Source: an uncultured Owenweeksia sp. (lineage in GTDB: Bacteria > Bacteroidota > Bacteroidia > Flavobacteriales > Schleiferiaceae). From it: 64,000 nucleotides of DNA. Below, one piece after another: positions 9,050 through 18,370 of the stretch. Below the pieces are notes generated by a model that worked only from the letters and a program-made list of their open reading frames with translations, had not been told where the DNA came from and did not search any database. How positions within the stretch are numbered: position 1 is the first letter of the stretch; each line of letters opens with the position of its first letter. Location of the stretch: contig CAKZRR010000018.1 of the NCBI GenBank assembly GCA_937146805.1, forward strand, positions 1 to 64,000, read 5' to 3'. The translations under genes and the position numbers were made by a program.

Positions 9050-10261
9050 ATGAAAATAGGTATTATCCGCGAAGGCAAAAATCCACCTGATAAAAGGGTG
9101 GCACTAAGCCCTAAACAATGTGTTGTGGTAACGCAACTTTTTCCCGAAATTGATTTAGTAATACAGCCCAGCCCAATACGCGCTTTTGTTGACTCGGAGT
9201 ATGAATCACAGGGCTTATCATTGCAAGAAGATTTGTCTGATTGTGATGTGTTGATAGGTGTCAAAGAGGTGCCACTTGATATGCTGATCCCTCATAAAAC
9301 ATATTTGTTTTTTTCGCATACTTATAAAATGCAGCCATACAATAGTAAGCTGTTAAGCAGCTTGTTAGATAAAAATATTAGATTGATTGATTACGAAATG
9401 CTGACTCGGCCAAACGGTAAGCGCGTAATAGGGTTTGGTAGATACGCTGGAATAGTAGGAGCTTACAACGCATTTAGAGCCTGGGGCGAACAAAGTGGTG
9501 ATTATACCTTAAAAGCAGCACATGCCTGTTTTGATAGAAAGGAAATGGAGCAAGAATTAACAAAGGTGAAATTAGCCAACAACATCAAAATTGCCCTTAC
9601 GGGAGATGGGAGGGTAGCACATGGTTCGATGGAGATTTTGCAGGCACTGAAGATGAGAAAGGTATCTGCCGCTGATTATTTGTCTAGCGATTTTGATGAG
9701 CCTGTTTATTCTCAACTTTTGGTAGATGATTACTTTAAGAAAACGGATGGCAGTTCATTTAAGCGATCCGAATTTTATAATGATGCAAGTGGCTTTGAAT
9801 CTAATTTTGGTCCTTTTGCACAGCAAACCGATTTATTTATAGCGAGCCATTTTTGGAGTGAGAAATCTCCGTTTTTATTTACCAGAGATGATGCGAAAAG
9901 TTCGAATTTTAAAATTAGACTGATTTCAGATATTAGTTGTGATATTGATGGCCCGGTGGCCTCAACTTTACGTCCGTCAACCATTGCTCAACCATTTTAT
10001 GGTTATGACACAGTTAACGAAGCGGAGGTACCTTTTGGAACTCAAGGCAGCATTGGAGTTTCGGCAGTAGATAATTTGCCTTGCGAATTGCCCAAGGATG
10101 CCTCTGAAGATTTTGGAAATGAAATGATTAAAAATGTGCTTCCTCACTTTTTTAATGGCGATAAAGATGAAGTGCTGGCTAGAGCTACAGAAACTACCTT
10201 AGCAGGTGAGCTAACCGCCAAGTATGCTTATTTAGCAGATTACGCTAATGGAAGGTTATAA
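9050..10261 (+). CDS. AlaDH/PNT-family dehydrogenase (saccharopine-dehydrogenase-like)
   Basis: A 403-residue protein of the alanine dehydrogenase/transhydrogenase fold. The N-terminal domain begins KIGIIREGKNPPDKRVALSP, whose R/K-rich start is the family signature, and DVLIGVKEVP and TYLFFSHTYKMQPYN match the substrate-domain loops. FSHT with Lys is reminiscent of the lysine-forming saccharopine dehydrogenase branch. A Rossmann-like segment follows near residues 180-205 (KIALTGDGRVAHGSMEILQAL), with G-x-G-R-V-A-x-G. True alanine dehydrogenases are shorter (about 370) with slightly different motifs, so substrate is uncertain: saccharopine, alanine or another amino acid. It sits 3 bases after the T9SS cargo gene and 15 bases before the acyltransferase pair, suggesting cotranscription. 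Confidence 0.75.
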   Translation: MKIGIIREGKNPPDKRVALSPKQCVVVTQLFPEIDLVIQPSPIRAFVDSEYESQGLSLQEDLSDCDVLIGVKEVPLDMLIPHKTYLFFSHTYKMQPYNSKLLSSLLDKNIRLIDYEMLTRPNGKRVIGFGRYAGIVGAYNAFRAWGEQSGDYTLKAAHACFDRKEMEQELTKVKLANNIKIALTGDGRVAHGSMEILQALKMRKVSAADYLSSDFDEPVYSQLLVDDYFKKTDGSSFKRSEFYNDASGFESNFGPFAQQTDLFIASHFWSEKSPFLFTRDDAKSSNFKIRLISDISCDIDGPVASTLRPSTIAQPFYGYDTVNEAEVPFGTQGSIGVSAVDNLPCELPKDASEDFGNEMIKNVLPHFFNGDKDEVLARATETTLAGELTAKYAYLADYANGRL

Positions 10262-10276
10262 GTAAAATTCGTTTTT

Positions 10277-11101
10277 GTGAGTTCTGATAAGTACATCGAT
10301 GTAGCTAATATAATTAAGGAAAAAAGCCCCGGTTTATACCGTTGGTTACCTCATTTTGTGTTGCGTTATTTCAAAAAAATTCTTCACGAAAGTGAAATTA
10401 ATGGCATTATGAGCCGCACAGGCCACTTAGAAGGTTTGGCTTTTGCCGAAGCTGCCATGGGTGAACTTAATGCCCAAATTGAGCCAGTAGGTTTAGAAAA
10501 TATCCCCGAAAAGGGAGGTGTGATTTTAGCAGCCAATCACCCTTTAGGAGGATTGGATGGTATTGCCTTTTTATTGGCGGTGGGTAAAAAAAGACCCGAT
10601 ATACAATTGCTGGTAAACGATGTTTTATTGAACATTAAGAACTTGAGCTCGTTGTTTGTCGCGGTCAATAAATTCGGGGTAAACCCGAGGCAAGCGTTAA
10701 AAATAATTGACGATTGTTATGCTTCGGATAAGGTTACTATGATTTTTCCTGCGGGCATGGTTTCGCGTAAATTGCCTAATGGTGTGGCAGACTTGGAATG
10801 GCAGAAAAGTTTTATTAGCAAAGCGAAAAACTACCAGCGAAATGTGGTGCCGGTGTATATTGATTGCCAGAATTCCAACTTTTTTTACAACCTATCTAAA
10901 TGGCGTACCAAGTTCGGTATTAAAGCGAATTTAGAAATGTTTTATTTGGTAGATGAGTTGTTTAAACAGCGCAATAAAAAGGTACAAGTGTGTTTTGGAA
11001 AGAGTATCGCTTACAGTACCTTCGATTCCACAAAAAGTAAAAAACAATGGGCCGCTGAGGTTCGTGCTAAAGTATATGAATTGGCCCCAAAGGGCATTTG
11101 A
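10277..11101 (+). CDS. PlsC-family acyltransferase, GlsA-like O-acyltransferase
   Basis: A 274-residue member of the PlsC/lysophosphatidic acid acyltransferase family. The catalytic HX4D-type motif is seen in ILAANHPLGGLDG (about residues 90-102) and a second block in MIFPAGMVSRK (about 156-166). The start is GTG at 10277; no better ATG precedes the conserved part. It is followed immediately by an OlsB-like N-acyltransferase; that pairing is known in Bacteroides for glycine-lipid synthesis (GlsB adds the amide-linked fatty acid, GlsA the ester-linked one). A role as the second acyltransferase for an aminolipid is therefore the best inference. Phosphatidic acid synthesis (plsC) is the alternative. 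Confidence 0.75.
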   Translation: MSSDKYIDVANIIKEKSPGLYRWLPHFVLRYFKKILHESEINGIMSRTGHLEGLAFAEAAMGELNAQIEPVGLENIPEKGGVILAANHPLGGLDGIAFLLAVGKKRPDIQLLVNDVLLNIKNLSSLFVAVNKFGVNPRQALKIIDDCYASDKVTMIFPAGMVSRKLPNGVADLEWQKSFISKAKNYQRNVVPVYIDCQNSNFFYNLSKWRTKFGIKANLEMFYLVDELFKQRNKKVQVCFGKSIAYSTFDSTKSKKQWAAEVRAKVYELAPKGI

Positions 11102-11121
11102 TTAAAAAGAGCTTAAACTGC

Positions 11122-12087
11122 ATGGAGAAAATTATTGAACCAATATCCCGTCAACTAATTTTAGACGAGCTTACGGAGGATAAATTTTTAAGACATTCAA
11201 ATAAACTTCAAAATCAAATGTATTTGGTGAACGCTCATAATTCGCCAAGTATTTTAAAGGAGATTGGCCGCTTGCGCGAAGAGGCTTTTAGATTAGCAGG
11301 AGGAGGCACAGGTAAATCAATGGATATTGATGTTTACGATACAGCCACCAAACCCTTTGAGCAATTGATTGTATGGGACCCGGAAGATGAAGAAATTATT
11401 GCGGGTTACCGTTTAAAAAAATGCTCAGAAGCGGAGCTGGACGCTAATGGTAACTTGGAAACACCTACCACCCACCTTTTTAAAATATCGCCCAATTTTT
11501 ACAATAATTATTTACCCCTTACTTTAGAGTTGGGCCGGTCGTTTGTGCAACCTAGGTATCAACGCGGAGGCGATTCTAAGAAAGGTTTATTCTCTATGGA
11601 TAATTTATGGGATGGATTGGGTGCGGTAGTTCTTCAAAATACAGATATAAAATATTTGTTTGGAAAGGTTACGATGTATCCGCAATATCCGAGGGCCGCT
11701 CGTAATTTGATTTTAAGTTTTTTAAACTTCTACTTTCCAGACACTAAGGAGTTAGTGCGACCGATAGCTCCGCTTACCACCGAACAAGAATTGCGCTTGT
11801 ATCAAGTGTCTTTTGAAGGCTTGAGTTTTAAAGAAGGCTATCAAATATTAAATAAAGAGGTAAGAGCTTTGGGTACTAATATTCCACCGCTCATAAATAC
11901 CTATATGAACATATCGGGAACCATGAAGACTTTTGGTACTGCCCTAAATCTTAGTTTTGGCGAGGTAGAAGAAACGGGTATTTTGGTAAATACGGAGGAT
12001 ATATTTCCATCTCGTAAAGAGCGCCACTTAGATACCTATTACGAAAACAAGCAGTATATAGGACCTAAAGTAAAGTGGAAAGGTTAA
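11122..12087 (+). CDS. OlsB/GlsB-like GNAT N-acyltransferase
   Basis: About 321 residues. The protein has a GNAT-type acyltransferase core like OlsB: an N-terminal helix with LREEAFRLAGGGTGK, strands with IAGYRLKKC, the motif LELGRSFVQPRYQRG around residues 145-160, and LFGKVTMYPQYP. OlsB-type enzymes transfer a 3-hydroxyacyl group from acyl-ACP to the amino group of ornithine or glycine. I start at the ATG at 11122 (MEKIIEPIS); a TTG at 11098 overlapping the previous stop is possible. Its placement right after the PlsC-like gene fits a GlsB/GlsA-type lipid pathway. The amino-acid head group cannot be read from sequence. The stop abuts the convergent rpe stop with no spacer. Confidence 0.78.
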   Translation: MEKIIEPISRQLILDELTEDKFLRHSNKLQNQMYLVNAHNSPSILKEIGRLREEAFRLAGGGTGKSMDIDVYDTATKPFEQLIVWDPEDEEIIAGYRLKKCSEAELDANGNLETPTTHLFKISPNFYNNYLPLTLELGRSFVQPRYQRGGDSKKGLFSMDNLWDGLGAVVLQNTDIKYLFGKVTMYPQYPRAARNLILSFLNFYFPDTKELVRPIAPLTTEQELRLYQVSFEGLSFKEGYQILNKEVRALGTNIPPLINTYMNISGTMKTFGTALNLSFGEVEETGILVNTEDIFPSRKERHLDTYYENKQYIGPKVKWKG

Positions 12088-12735
12088 TTACATCTTCTTA
12101 AGACCAGCAATAGTAGCTTCGGGGTTGTCAGATTTAAATACGAAAGAACCCGCTACCAAAACATCTGCACCCGCTTCAATAAGTTGTGCAGCATTAGCAC
12201 TGGTTACGCCTCCATCAATTTCGATAAGCGTGGAGGAGTTGGCTCCCTTAATTATTCGCTTTAATTCTTTAACCTTAGAGTAAGTTTGTTCTATAAATTT
12301 TTGCCCTCCAAAACCGGGGTTAACACTCATGAGGCAAACCAAGTCAATATCTTGAATAACATCTATTAATAAAGACACGGGTGTGTGTGGATTTAAGGCA
12401 ACGCCCGCTTTCATACCTTCGGTTTTAATGGCTTGCAAACTCCTGTGCAGGTGCGTAGAGGCTTCGTAATGTACGGTCAATATATCAGCACCTACGGCCT
12501 TAAATTCTTTAATATATCGCTCTGGTTTTTCAATCATTAAGTGCACATCCATAGTCTTGGTGGCATGCTTGGTAATGGCACTAATAACAGGCATTCCAAA
12601 CGAAATATTAGGAACAAATAGACCGTCCATCACATCAATGTGAAACCAATCGGCTTCGCTGCGGTTTACCATTTCGCAATCGCGTTGAAGGTTAGCAAAA
12701 TCTGCGGCAAGTAAGGAGGGTGCTATTAAAGCCAT
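12088..12735 (-). CDS. rpe: Ribulose-phosphate 3-epimerase
   Basis: A 215-residue TIM-barrel enzyme that interconverts ribulose 5-phosphate and xylulose 5-phosphate in the pentose phosphate pathway. Diagnostic motifs are all present: APSLLAADFANL at the N-terminus, the metal-site HIDVMDGLFVPNISFG (residues about 32-47), MDVHLMIEKP, GVALNPHTP, LMSVNPGFGGQKF and EIDGGVTSANA with the second catalytic Asp, then GADVLVAGSFVF, the phosphate-binding end. Length is normal for the family. It has its own -7 box directly upstream, after the rpoD terminator. Confidence 0.96.
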   Translation of the reverse strand: MALIAPSLLAADFANLQRDCEMVNRSEADWFHIDVMDGLFVPNISFGMPVISAITKHATKTMDVHLMIEKPERYIKEFKAVGADILTVHYEASTHLHRSLQAIKTEGMKAGVALNPHTPVSLLIDVIQDIDLVCLMSVNPGFGGQKFIEQTYSKVKELKRIIKGANSSTLIEIDGGVTSANAAQLIEAGADVLVAGSFVFKSDNPEATIAGLKKM

Positions 12736-12754
12736 AATGATATTATATTTGGTG

Positions 12755-12762
12755 CAAAAGTA
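12755..12762 (-). promoter_or_regulatory. -7 promoter box for rpe
   Basis: Minus-strand TACTTTTG, exact TAnnTTTG, 20 bases upstream of the rpe ATG. It overlaps the T-run of the rpoD terminator, so termination and initiation are packed into about 40 bases. Confidence 0.6.
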
Positions 12763-12790
12763 AAAAAGCCTTCCCGATTGGGAAGGCTTT
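12762..12790 (-). terminator. rpoD terminator
   Basis: Perfect 11-bp stem AAAGCCTTCCC / GGGAAGGCTTT with a 4-base loop and a T-run on the minus strand, directly after the rpoD stop. Confidence 0.85.
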
Positions 12791-12797
12791 CTAAATA

Positions 12798-13661
12798 TTA
12801 ACCTAAGTAAGTTTTCAATATTTTACTTCTCGAAGTATGCTTTAACCTTCGGATAGCTTTCTCTTTAATTTGACGAACGCGCTCGCGGGTCAAATCAAAT
12901 TTTTCACCAATTTCTTCCAAGGTCATTGGGTGTTGTCCACCCAAACCAAAGTATAAACGAACTACATCGCCTTCGCGGGGAGTAAGTGTTGCCAACGATC
13001 GCTCAATTTCGGTACGCAAGGAATCCTGCATCAAGTCGTCATCTGGGTTAGGGCTATCTCCAGTATTTAATACATCGTACAAATTACTGTCTTCACCCTC
13101 TACCAACGGAGCATCCATTGAAATATGACGACCACTATTACGCAAGCTTTCTTTCACATCATTTTCCCCCATTTCTAGGTTGTCGGCAATTTCGTTGGCC
13201 GATGGTGCGCGCTCATGCTCTTGCTCAAGTGTAGCGTAGGCTTTATTGATTTTGTTGATAGAGCCAATCTTGTTTAACGGTAAACGTACAATACGAGATT
13301 GTTCGGCTAACGCTTGCAAAATACTTTGGCGAATCCACCAAACGGCATAAGAGATAAACTTAAAACCACGTGTTTCATCAAAACGTTGGGCGGCTTTAAT
13401 TAAACCTAGGTTACCTTCGTTAATCAAATCAGGTAATGTTAACCCTTGGTTTTGGTATTGCTTAGCCACCGATACTACAAAACGCAGATTGGCTTTGGTT
13501 AATTTTTCAAGAGCTACTTGGTCACCTGCTTTAATGCGCTGAGCCAATTCTACCTCCATTTCGGCAGTAATAAGTTCTACTTTACCAATTTCTTGAAGGT
13601 ATTTATCTAAAGATGCGGTTTCACGGTTGGTTACCTGCTTCGTTATTTTTAGCTGTCTCAT
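12798..13661 (-). CDS. rpoD: Primary sigma factor RpoD/SigA (short Bacteroidota form)
   Basis: A 287-residue sigma-70 factor. Region 1.2 ([17 protein letters not shown]), region 2 ([38 protein letters not shown] split over the core-binding helix, then [20 protein letters not shown] for -10 recognition), region 3 ([13 protein letters not shown]) and region 4 ([43 protein letters not shown]) are all visible. Region 1.1 is absent, as expected for the primary sigma of Bacteroidota, which recognises -33 TTG and -7 TAnnTTTG promoters like those marked across this window. A terminator follows directly. No clean TAnnTTTG box was seen upstream, though TAATTTTTG lies about 40 bases before the start. 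Confidence 0.97.
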   Translation of the reverse strand: MRQLKITKQVTNRETASLDKYLQEIGKVELITAEMEVELAQRIKAGDQVALEKLTKANLRFVVSVAKQYQNQGLTLPDLINEGNLGLIKAAQRFDETRGFKFISYAVWWIRQSILQALAEQSRIVRLPLNKIGSINKINKAYATLEQEHERAPSANEIADNLEMGENDVKESLRNSGRHISMDAPLVEGEDSNLYDVLNTGDSPNPDDDLMQDSLRTEIERSLATLTPREGDVVRLYFGLGGQHPMTLEEIGEKFDLTRERVRQIKEKAIRRLKHTSRSKILKTYLG

Positions 13662-13730
13662 TGTCTTTTTCTATTGTAAAATTTACCTGTTAAACGAACG
13701 TCAAAAATTATTCCTTAGTTTAGAAATAAA

Positions 13731-15854
13731 TTAACTTTCAACGGGTTTTTCCAATAATACCTTGCGGCTCAATTTCATTTTGCCACGGTCATCCATGCCA
13801 ATTAATTTCACTTCTACCGAGTCTCCTTCGGTTAAAACCTCATCCACCGTTTTTAATCTACGGTGCTCAATTTCTGAAATATGAAGTAAGCCATCGGTAT
13901 TAGGTCCAATTTCGATAAATGCACCATAAGCCTGAATAGATTTTACTTTTCCGGTGTAAATCGTTCCAATTTCGGGAACAAAGGCAATGGCTTTAATACG
14001 CTCAATGGCTGCATTCATGTTTTCACGTGAGGTACCACTAATCTCTACTAAACCTTTATTACCTTCTTCTTCAATGGTTACGGTAGTTTCAGTATCTGCT
14101 TGTAATTGCTGAATGTTTTTACCACCTGGGCCTATAATAGCTCCAATAAATTCTTTTGGAATTTCTACTTTTTCAATTTTAGGAGCGTTGTCTTTTACAT
14201 CGGCTCTAGGTTCGCTAATAGTTTTAAGCATTTCACCTAAAATATGTAAACGACCATCTTTTGCTTGGTTCAAAGCTTTTTCCAAAATTTCATACGAAAG
14301 GCCTTTTACCTTAATATCCATCTGGCAAGCAGTAATACCATCTGCCGTACCTGTTACCTTAAAGTCCATATCACCAAGGTGATCTTCGTCTCCAAGAATA
14401 TCTGAAAGCACAGCGTATTTTCCACTTTCTTGATCTGTAATTAAACCCATTGCAATACCCGATACAGGCTTTTGAATTGGTAAACCAGCATCCATCATAG
14501 CCAATGTACCTGCACAAACTGTTGCCATAGATGAAGAACCATTTGATTCTAAGATATCTGAAACAATACGTACGGTGTAAACATTTTCGGTTGGCAAAAT
14601 TCCTTTCAAGGCTCTTTGCGCTAAGTTTCCATGACCAATCTCTCTACGGCTTACACCTCTAATTGGGCGCGCTTCACCAGTAGAAAATGGAGGAAAGTTG
14701 TAGTGTAGGTAAAATTTATCGGCACCAACGGTGGTTACACCATCTTTACGATTTTCATCTAATTTAGAACCTAAAGTTACAGTGGTTAAAGATTGTGTTT
14801 CGCCACGTGTAAATACTGCAGAGCCGTGGGCTCCAGGTAAATAGTTGATTTCTGACCAGATTGGGCGAACTTGATCTAAAGCACGACCATCTAAACGTTG
14901 ACTATCATTTAAAACCATGTCACGTATGGCTTTGTATTCCACATCGTGATAATAAGTATTGATAAGACCTTGCTTTTCGGCTAGTTCTTCTGCCGAAAAT
15001 TTGGTTTTGTAGTTCTCGCGAATTTCTTTGAATTTCTCAGAACGCTCAGCTTTTGGTAAACCTGCTTTGGCTACACCTAAAACATCATTATAGGTAGCAG
15101 TCATTACTTCGGCTGCTAAATCTTCATCATGTGTTTCGTGGCTGTATTCTCTTTTGTTTTGAGCAAAAGCAATTTGTGCGGCTAAAGCTTCTTGCGCAGC
15201 AATTTGATCTTTAATAGCTTCGTGAGCAAAGGCAATGGCATCAATCATTTCTTTTTCAGAAATTTCATCCATTTCACCTTCAACCATCACTACACTTTCT
15301 TTAGTAGCTCCAATCATCATGTCGATGTCGGCTCTTTCTAAATCAGCTGGAGAAGGGTTAATGCAAAAAGAGCCATCTACTCTAGCTACACGTACTTCAC
15401 TCATTGGTCCGTTAAACGGAAGATCTGAAAGGGCAATAGCAGCCGATGCAGCCAATCCTGCCAAACAATCAGCAGCAACGTCTTTATCGTAAGAGATAAG
15501 GCTAATCATTAGCTGAATTTCAGCATGGTAATCATCGGGGAATAATGGACGTAAACAACGATCCACCAAACGCATTACTAAAATCTCTTCGTCAGTAGGA
15601 CGCGCTTCTCTTTTTAGGAAACCACCAGGAACACGACCAGCAGCGGCAAATTTTTCGCGGTAATCAACCGTAAGGGGTAAAAAGTCAACGCCATCTTTGG
15701 CTTCTTTACTGGAAACAACGGTGGCCAAAAGCATGGTGCCACCCATTTTTACAACTACAGAACCATCAGCCTGCTTGGCTAATTTTCCTGTTTCCAGTTC
15801 TATGGTTCTACCGTCTGCTAATTTAATTTCTTGGGTAATGGGAGTGGGAATCAT
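13731..15854 (-). CDS. pnp: Polyribonucleotide nucleotidyltransferase (PNPase)
   Basis: A 707-residue phosphorolytic 3'-5' exoribonuclease. Order: first RNase PH domain ([20 protein letters not shown] to about residue 140), helical linker, second RNase PH domain (residues about 310-540; [20 protein letters not shown] and the catalytic-region [17 protein letters not shown]), KH domain with GPGG ([14 protein letters not shown], about 565-578) and S1 domain ([20 protein letters not shown], near 630 to the end). Full length for the family. It lies downstream of rpsO, the classical rpsO-pnp order, with a strong hairpin between them that may attenuate read-through; no -7 box was seen of its own. 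Functions in mRNA decay. Confidence 0.98.
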   Translation of the reverse strand: MIPTPITQEIKLADGRTIELETGKLAKQADGSVVVKMGGTMLLATVVSSKEAKDGVDFLPLTVDYREKFAAAGRVPGGFLKREARPTDEEILVMRLVDRCLRPLFPDDYHAEIQLMISLISYDKDVAADCLAGLAASAAIALSDLPFNGPMSEVRVARVDGSFCINPSPADLERADIDMMIGATKESVVMVEGEMDEISEKEMIDAIAFAHEAIKDQIAAQEALAAQIAFAQNKREYSHETHDEDLAAEVMTATYNDVLGVAKAGLPKAERSEKFKEIRENYKTKFSAEELAEKQGLINTYYHDVEYKAIRDMVLNDSQRLDGRALDQVRPIWSEINYLPGAHGSAVFTRGETQSLTTVTLGSKLDENRKDGVTTVGADKFYLHYNFPPFSTGEARPIRGVSRREIGHGNLAQRALKGILPTENVYTVRIVSDILESNGSSSMATVCAGTLAMMDAGLPIQKPVSGIAMGLITDQESGKYAVLSDILGDEDHLGDMDFKVTGTADGITACQMDIKVKGLSYEILEKALNQAKDGRLHILGEMLKTISEPRADVKDNAPKIEKVEIPKEFIGAIIGPGGKNIQQLQADTETTVTIEEEGNKGLVEISGTSRENMNAAIERIKAIAFVPEIGTIYTGKVKSIQAYGAFIEIGPNTDGLLHISEIEHRRLKTVDEVLTEGDSVEVKLIGMDDRGKMKLSRKVLLEKPVES

Positions 15855-15891
15855 CTATATCGTCTAAAATTGTGTGTATGTGTAAATAAGA

Positions 15892-15924
15892 AGAAAGGCA
15901 ATTTGTATCAAATTGCCTTTCTTA
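15892..15924 (-). terminator. rpsO-pnp intergenic hairpin terminator
   Basis: AAGAAAGGCAATTTG, 3-base loop, CAAATTGCCTTTCTT: a 15-bp perfect stem, followed on the minus strand by a T/C-rich tract. It lies between rpsO and pnp, so it either ends rpsO transcripts or acts as a partial terminator/processing site. Confidence 0.75.
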
Positions 15925-15938
15925 AAAATCGGTGTGCT

Positions 15939-16208
15939 TTATTTTCTAATACCTAAGTCGGCAATAATGGCACGGTATCTTGTAATGTCTTTATTTTTCA
16001 AGTAGTTTAAGATTTTACGTCTCTTACCTACTAAATCAACCAAGGCTTTTTCCGTTCCAAAATCTTTGCGATTTTTTTTAAGGTGCTCGGTAAGGTGATT
16101 AATACGGTAGGTAAAAAGGGCTACTTGACCTTCGGCAGAACCAGTGTTGGTTGCTGATTTACCGTGTTTTTTAAAAATTTCAGCTTTTTTCTCGCTTGTT
16201 AAATACAT
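15939..16208 (-). CDS. rpsO: 30S ribosomal protein S15
   Basis: An 89-residue protein, the normal S15 length. It begins MYLTSEKKAEIFKKHG and carries the conserved 16S-rRNA-binding segment NTGSAEGQVALFTYRINHLTEHLKK (split here as NTGSAEGQVALFTYRI and NHLTEHLKK), then DFGTEKALVDLVGKRRKILNYLK and the C-terminal RYRAIIADLGIRK. S15 binds the central domain of 16S rRNA early in 30S assembly. A good promoter lies upstream and a hairpin downstream precedes pnp. Confidence 0.98.
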   Translation of the reverse strand: MYLTSEKKAEIFKKHGKSATNTGSAEGQVALFTYRINHLTEHLKKNRKDFGTEKALVDLVGKRRKILNYLKNKDITRYRAIIADLGIRK

Positions 16209-16251
16209 TTCAAAATCCTTTAGATAAATGTTATGTTAAAAAAATGAGGCG

Positions 16252-16259
16252 CAAAAGTA
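16252..16259 (-). promoter_or_regulatory. -7 box for rpsO
   Basis: Minus-strand TACTTTTG, with TTG 17 bases upstream (16277-16279), about 43 bases before the rpsO ATG. Both elements fit the Bacteroidota -33/-7 pattern. Confidence 0.65.
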
Positions 16260-16268
16260 CAAAAAATA

Positions 16269-17144
16269 TCAATCGGCAACCGTCTTTAACTTTTCATTTT
16301 CAGGTACAACCATTTGCAAAAATGAGGAGACTTTATTTTTCATTTCCTTTCGCTCGGTAATAAAGTCAAGGAAGCCATGTTCTAATAAAAATTCAGAAGT
16401 TTGAAAGCCTTCAGGAAGGTCTTTTCCAATGGTTTCTTTTACTACCCTGGGGCCTGCAAATCCAATTAAAGCACCGGGTTCTGCAATATTAATATCGCCC
16501 AGCATGGCAAACGAGGCAGTAACACCTCCTGTTGTAGGATCGGTTAATATAGATACATAAGGAATGCCTTGTTCACCAAGCAGCGCCAATTTAGCACTGG
16601 TCTTGGCCATTTGCATAAGCGAAAAAGCGGCTTCCATCATTCGGGCTCCCCCAGATTTAGAAATCATAATAAAGGGCTTGCGATGTTTGGTAGCGTGATC
16701 AACTGCTTTCGCAATTTTTTCTCCTACTACCGATCCCATAGAGCCTCCAATAAAGTTGAAGTTCATACAGGCAATCACAATATCTTTACCATCCATTTTA
16801 CCGTAGCCTGTTGTTACAGCATCGGTAATACCGGTTTTTTGCTGAGCCGCTTTGTATCTGTCTGTATATTTTTTGGTGTCCTCAAATTTTAAAGGATCAC
16901 CTGAACTTAACTTAGCATTTAGCTCCGAAAACTTACCATCATCAAACAATAGTTGAAAATACTCTTTGGCATTAATTCTATCATGGTGATGGCAGTTGCT
17001 ACACATCCACATATTTTCAGCGTGCTCATCTACCGAGGCAATTACTTTACATTTAGGACATTTGTGCCAAAGCCCTTCAGGAGTTTCTTTTTTATCCTTG
17101 GTGCTGGTGGTAATCCCTTCCTTATTTCTTTTAAACCAACCCAT
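16269..17144 (-). CDS. accD: Acetyl-CoA carboxylase carboxyltransferase subunit beta
   Basis: A 291-residue protein, usual AccD length. A four-cysteine zinc ribbon is at the N-terminus (C29, C32, C48, C51: HKCPKCKV and [10 protein letters not shown]). The crotonase-fold carboxyltransferase domain follows with [46 protein letters not shown] and the oxyanion-region [18 protein letters not shown] and [13 protein letters not shown]. With AccA it transfers the carboxyl group from biotin to acetyl-CoA, making malonyl-CoA for fatty acid synthesis. accA is not in the window. The aldolase gene upstream ends in a terminator, so accD probably has its own promoter, though no exact -7 box was seen. Confidence 0.97.
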   Translation of the reverse strand: MGWFKRNKEGITTSTKDKKETPEGLWHKCPKCKVIASVDEHAENMWMCSNCHHHDRINAKEYFQLLFDDGKFSELNAKLSSGDPLKFEDTKKYTDRYKAAQQKTGITDAVTTGYGKMDGKDIVIACMNFNFIGGSMGSVVGEKIAKAVDHATKHRKPFIMISKSGGARMMEAAFSLMQMAKTSAKLALLGEQGIPYVSILTDPTTGGVTASFAMLGDINIAEPGALIGFAGPRVVKETIGKDLPEGFQTSEFLLEHGFLDFITERKEMKNKVSSFLQMVVPENEKLKTVAD

Positions 17145-17170
17145 TTGTTGCGTTTTTTGGTGTGTATCTA

Positions 17171-17212
17171 AAAAAATTAAGGTGTAGGAACAGCGTCCAT
17201 CACCTTAATTTT
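17171..17212 (-). terminator. Terminator of the aldolase gene
   Basis: AAATTAAGGTG and CACCTTAATTT form an 11-bp stem around an 18-base loop, with a run of seven Ts on the minus strand. It lies just after the aldolase stop and before accD. Confidence 0.75.
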
Positions 17213-17234
17213 ATATTGTGTTAATATGCTTAAT

Positions 17235-18299
17235 TTAAGCTATCGTAATACCTTTTTCTAAGTATACATCTTGAATGGAGTTTAGCAAGCTAATACCTTC
17301 ATTCATCGGTTTTTGAAATGCTTTACGACCTGAAATTAAACCATGACCACCCGCACGTTTGTTAATTACGGCAGTGCGAACGGCTTGTGCCATATCCGAG
17401 CTTTGGTCACCACTGCTGGCACCACCCGAATTAATTAATCCTTGGCGCCCCATGTAGCAGTTAGCCACTTGATAACGAGTAAGATCAATAGGGTTATCTG
17501 AGCTCAACTCAGAGTATACTTTAGGATGTGTTTTTCCAAAATCAATAGCATTGTAACCGCCATTGTTTTCAGGCAACTTTTGCTTAATAATATCAGCCTG
17601 AATAGTAACTCCTAGGTGGTTAGCCTGACCTGTTAAGTCGGCAGAAACATGGTAATCGGTACCATCTTTCTTAAAACCTGAGTTTCGAGTGTAGCACCAA
17701 AGAATGGTGGCCAAGCCTAACTCATGAGCGTATTCAAAGGCATCGGCTACTTCTTGAATTTGGCGGTTGCTATCATCCGACCCAAAATAGATTGTAGCAC
17801 CTACGGCAGCAGCTCCCATATTCCAAGCATCCTTAACGCTTCCAAACATAATTTGCTCAAAAGTGCTTGGGTAGCTTAAAAATTCGTTGTGATTAATTTT
17901 TACAATAAATGGGATTTTATGAGCGTATTTTCTTGAAACGCTGCCCAAAACTCCAAAAGTTGAGGCTACGGCATTACAGCCACCTTCTAACGCAAGCTTT
18001 ACAATATTTTCGCCATCAAAGTAAATAGGGTTTGGCGCAAAAGAGGCTCCTGCACTGTGCTCAATTCCTTGATCTACAGGTAAAATAGAAACATAACCTG
18101 TGTTGGCCAAGCGACCATTGCCGTAAATGGCTTGTAGGTTACGCAATACTTGTGGGCTACGGTTACTTAAACCAAAGGCGCGATCCACAAAATCAGCTCC
18201 AGGTAAGTGTAACAAGCTTTTGTCTATAGTTTTTGATTGATGGTTTAGTAGTGCTTCGCCATCGGATCCGAGTAGGGATGTTATTTGTTCCAGGTTCAT
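17235..18299 (-). CDS. fbaB: Class I fructose-bisphosphate aldolase (DhnA/FbaB type)
   Basis: A 354-residue protein of the DhnA-type class I aldolase family (E. coli FbaB is of similar length). Recognisable blocks are [55 protein letters not shown] and [12 protein letters not shown]. The family cleaves fructose 1,6-bisphosphate through a lysine Schiff base and needs no metal. The call of family is firm; the exact catalytic lysine was not mapped. It has its own -7 box and terminator, so it is a single-gene unit within a minus-strand housekeeping run. Confidence 0.93.
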   Translation of the reverse strand: MNLEQITSLLGSDGEALLNHQSKTIDKSLLHLPGADFVDRAFGLSNRSPQVLRNLQAIYGNGRLANTGYVSILPVDQGIEHSAGASFAPNPIYFDGENIVKLALEGGCNAVASTFGVLGSVSRKYAHKIPFIVKINHNEFLSYPSTFEQIMFGSVKDAWNMGAAAVGATIYFGSDDSNRQIQEVADAFEYAHELGLATILWCYTRNSGFKKDGTDYHVSADLTGQANHLGVTIQADIIKQKLPENNGGYNAIDFGKTHPKVYSELSSDNPIDLTRYQVANCYMGRQGLINSGGASSGDQSSDMAQAVRTAVINKRAGGHGLISGRKAFQKPMNEGISLLNSIQDVYLEKGITIA

Positions 18300-18345
18300 G
18301 ATTAAGTGGGGTTTAAAAGTTTAAAATCAAATGTTTGTTAATCGG

Positions 18346-18353
18346 CAAATTTA
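18346..18353 (-). promoter_or_regulatory. -7 box for the aldolase gene
   Basis: Minus-strand TAAATTTG, exact TAnnTTTG, about 47 bases before the aldolase ATG. No clear -33 TTG was seen. Confidence 0.5.
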
Positions 18354-18370
18354 TAATTTTTTAAATGGTA

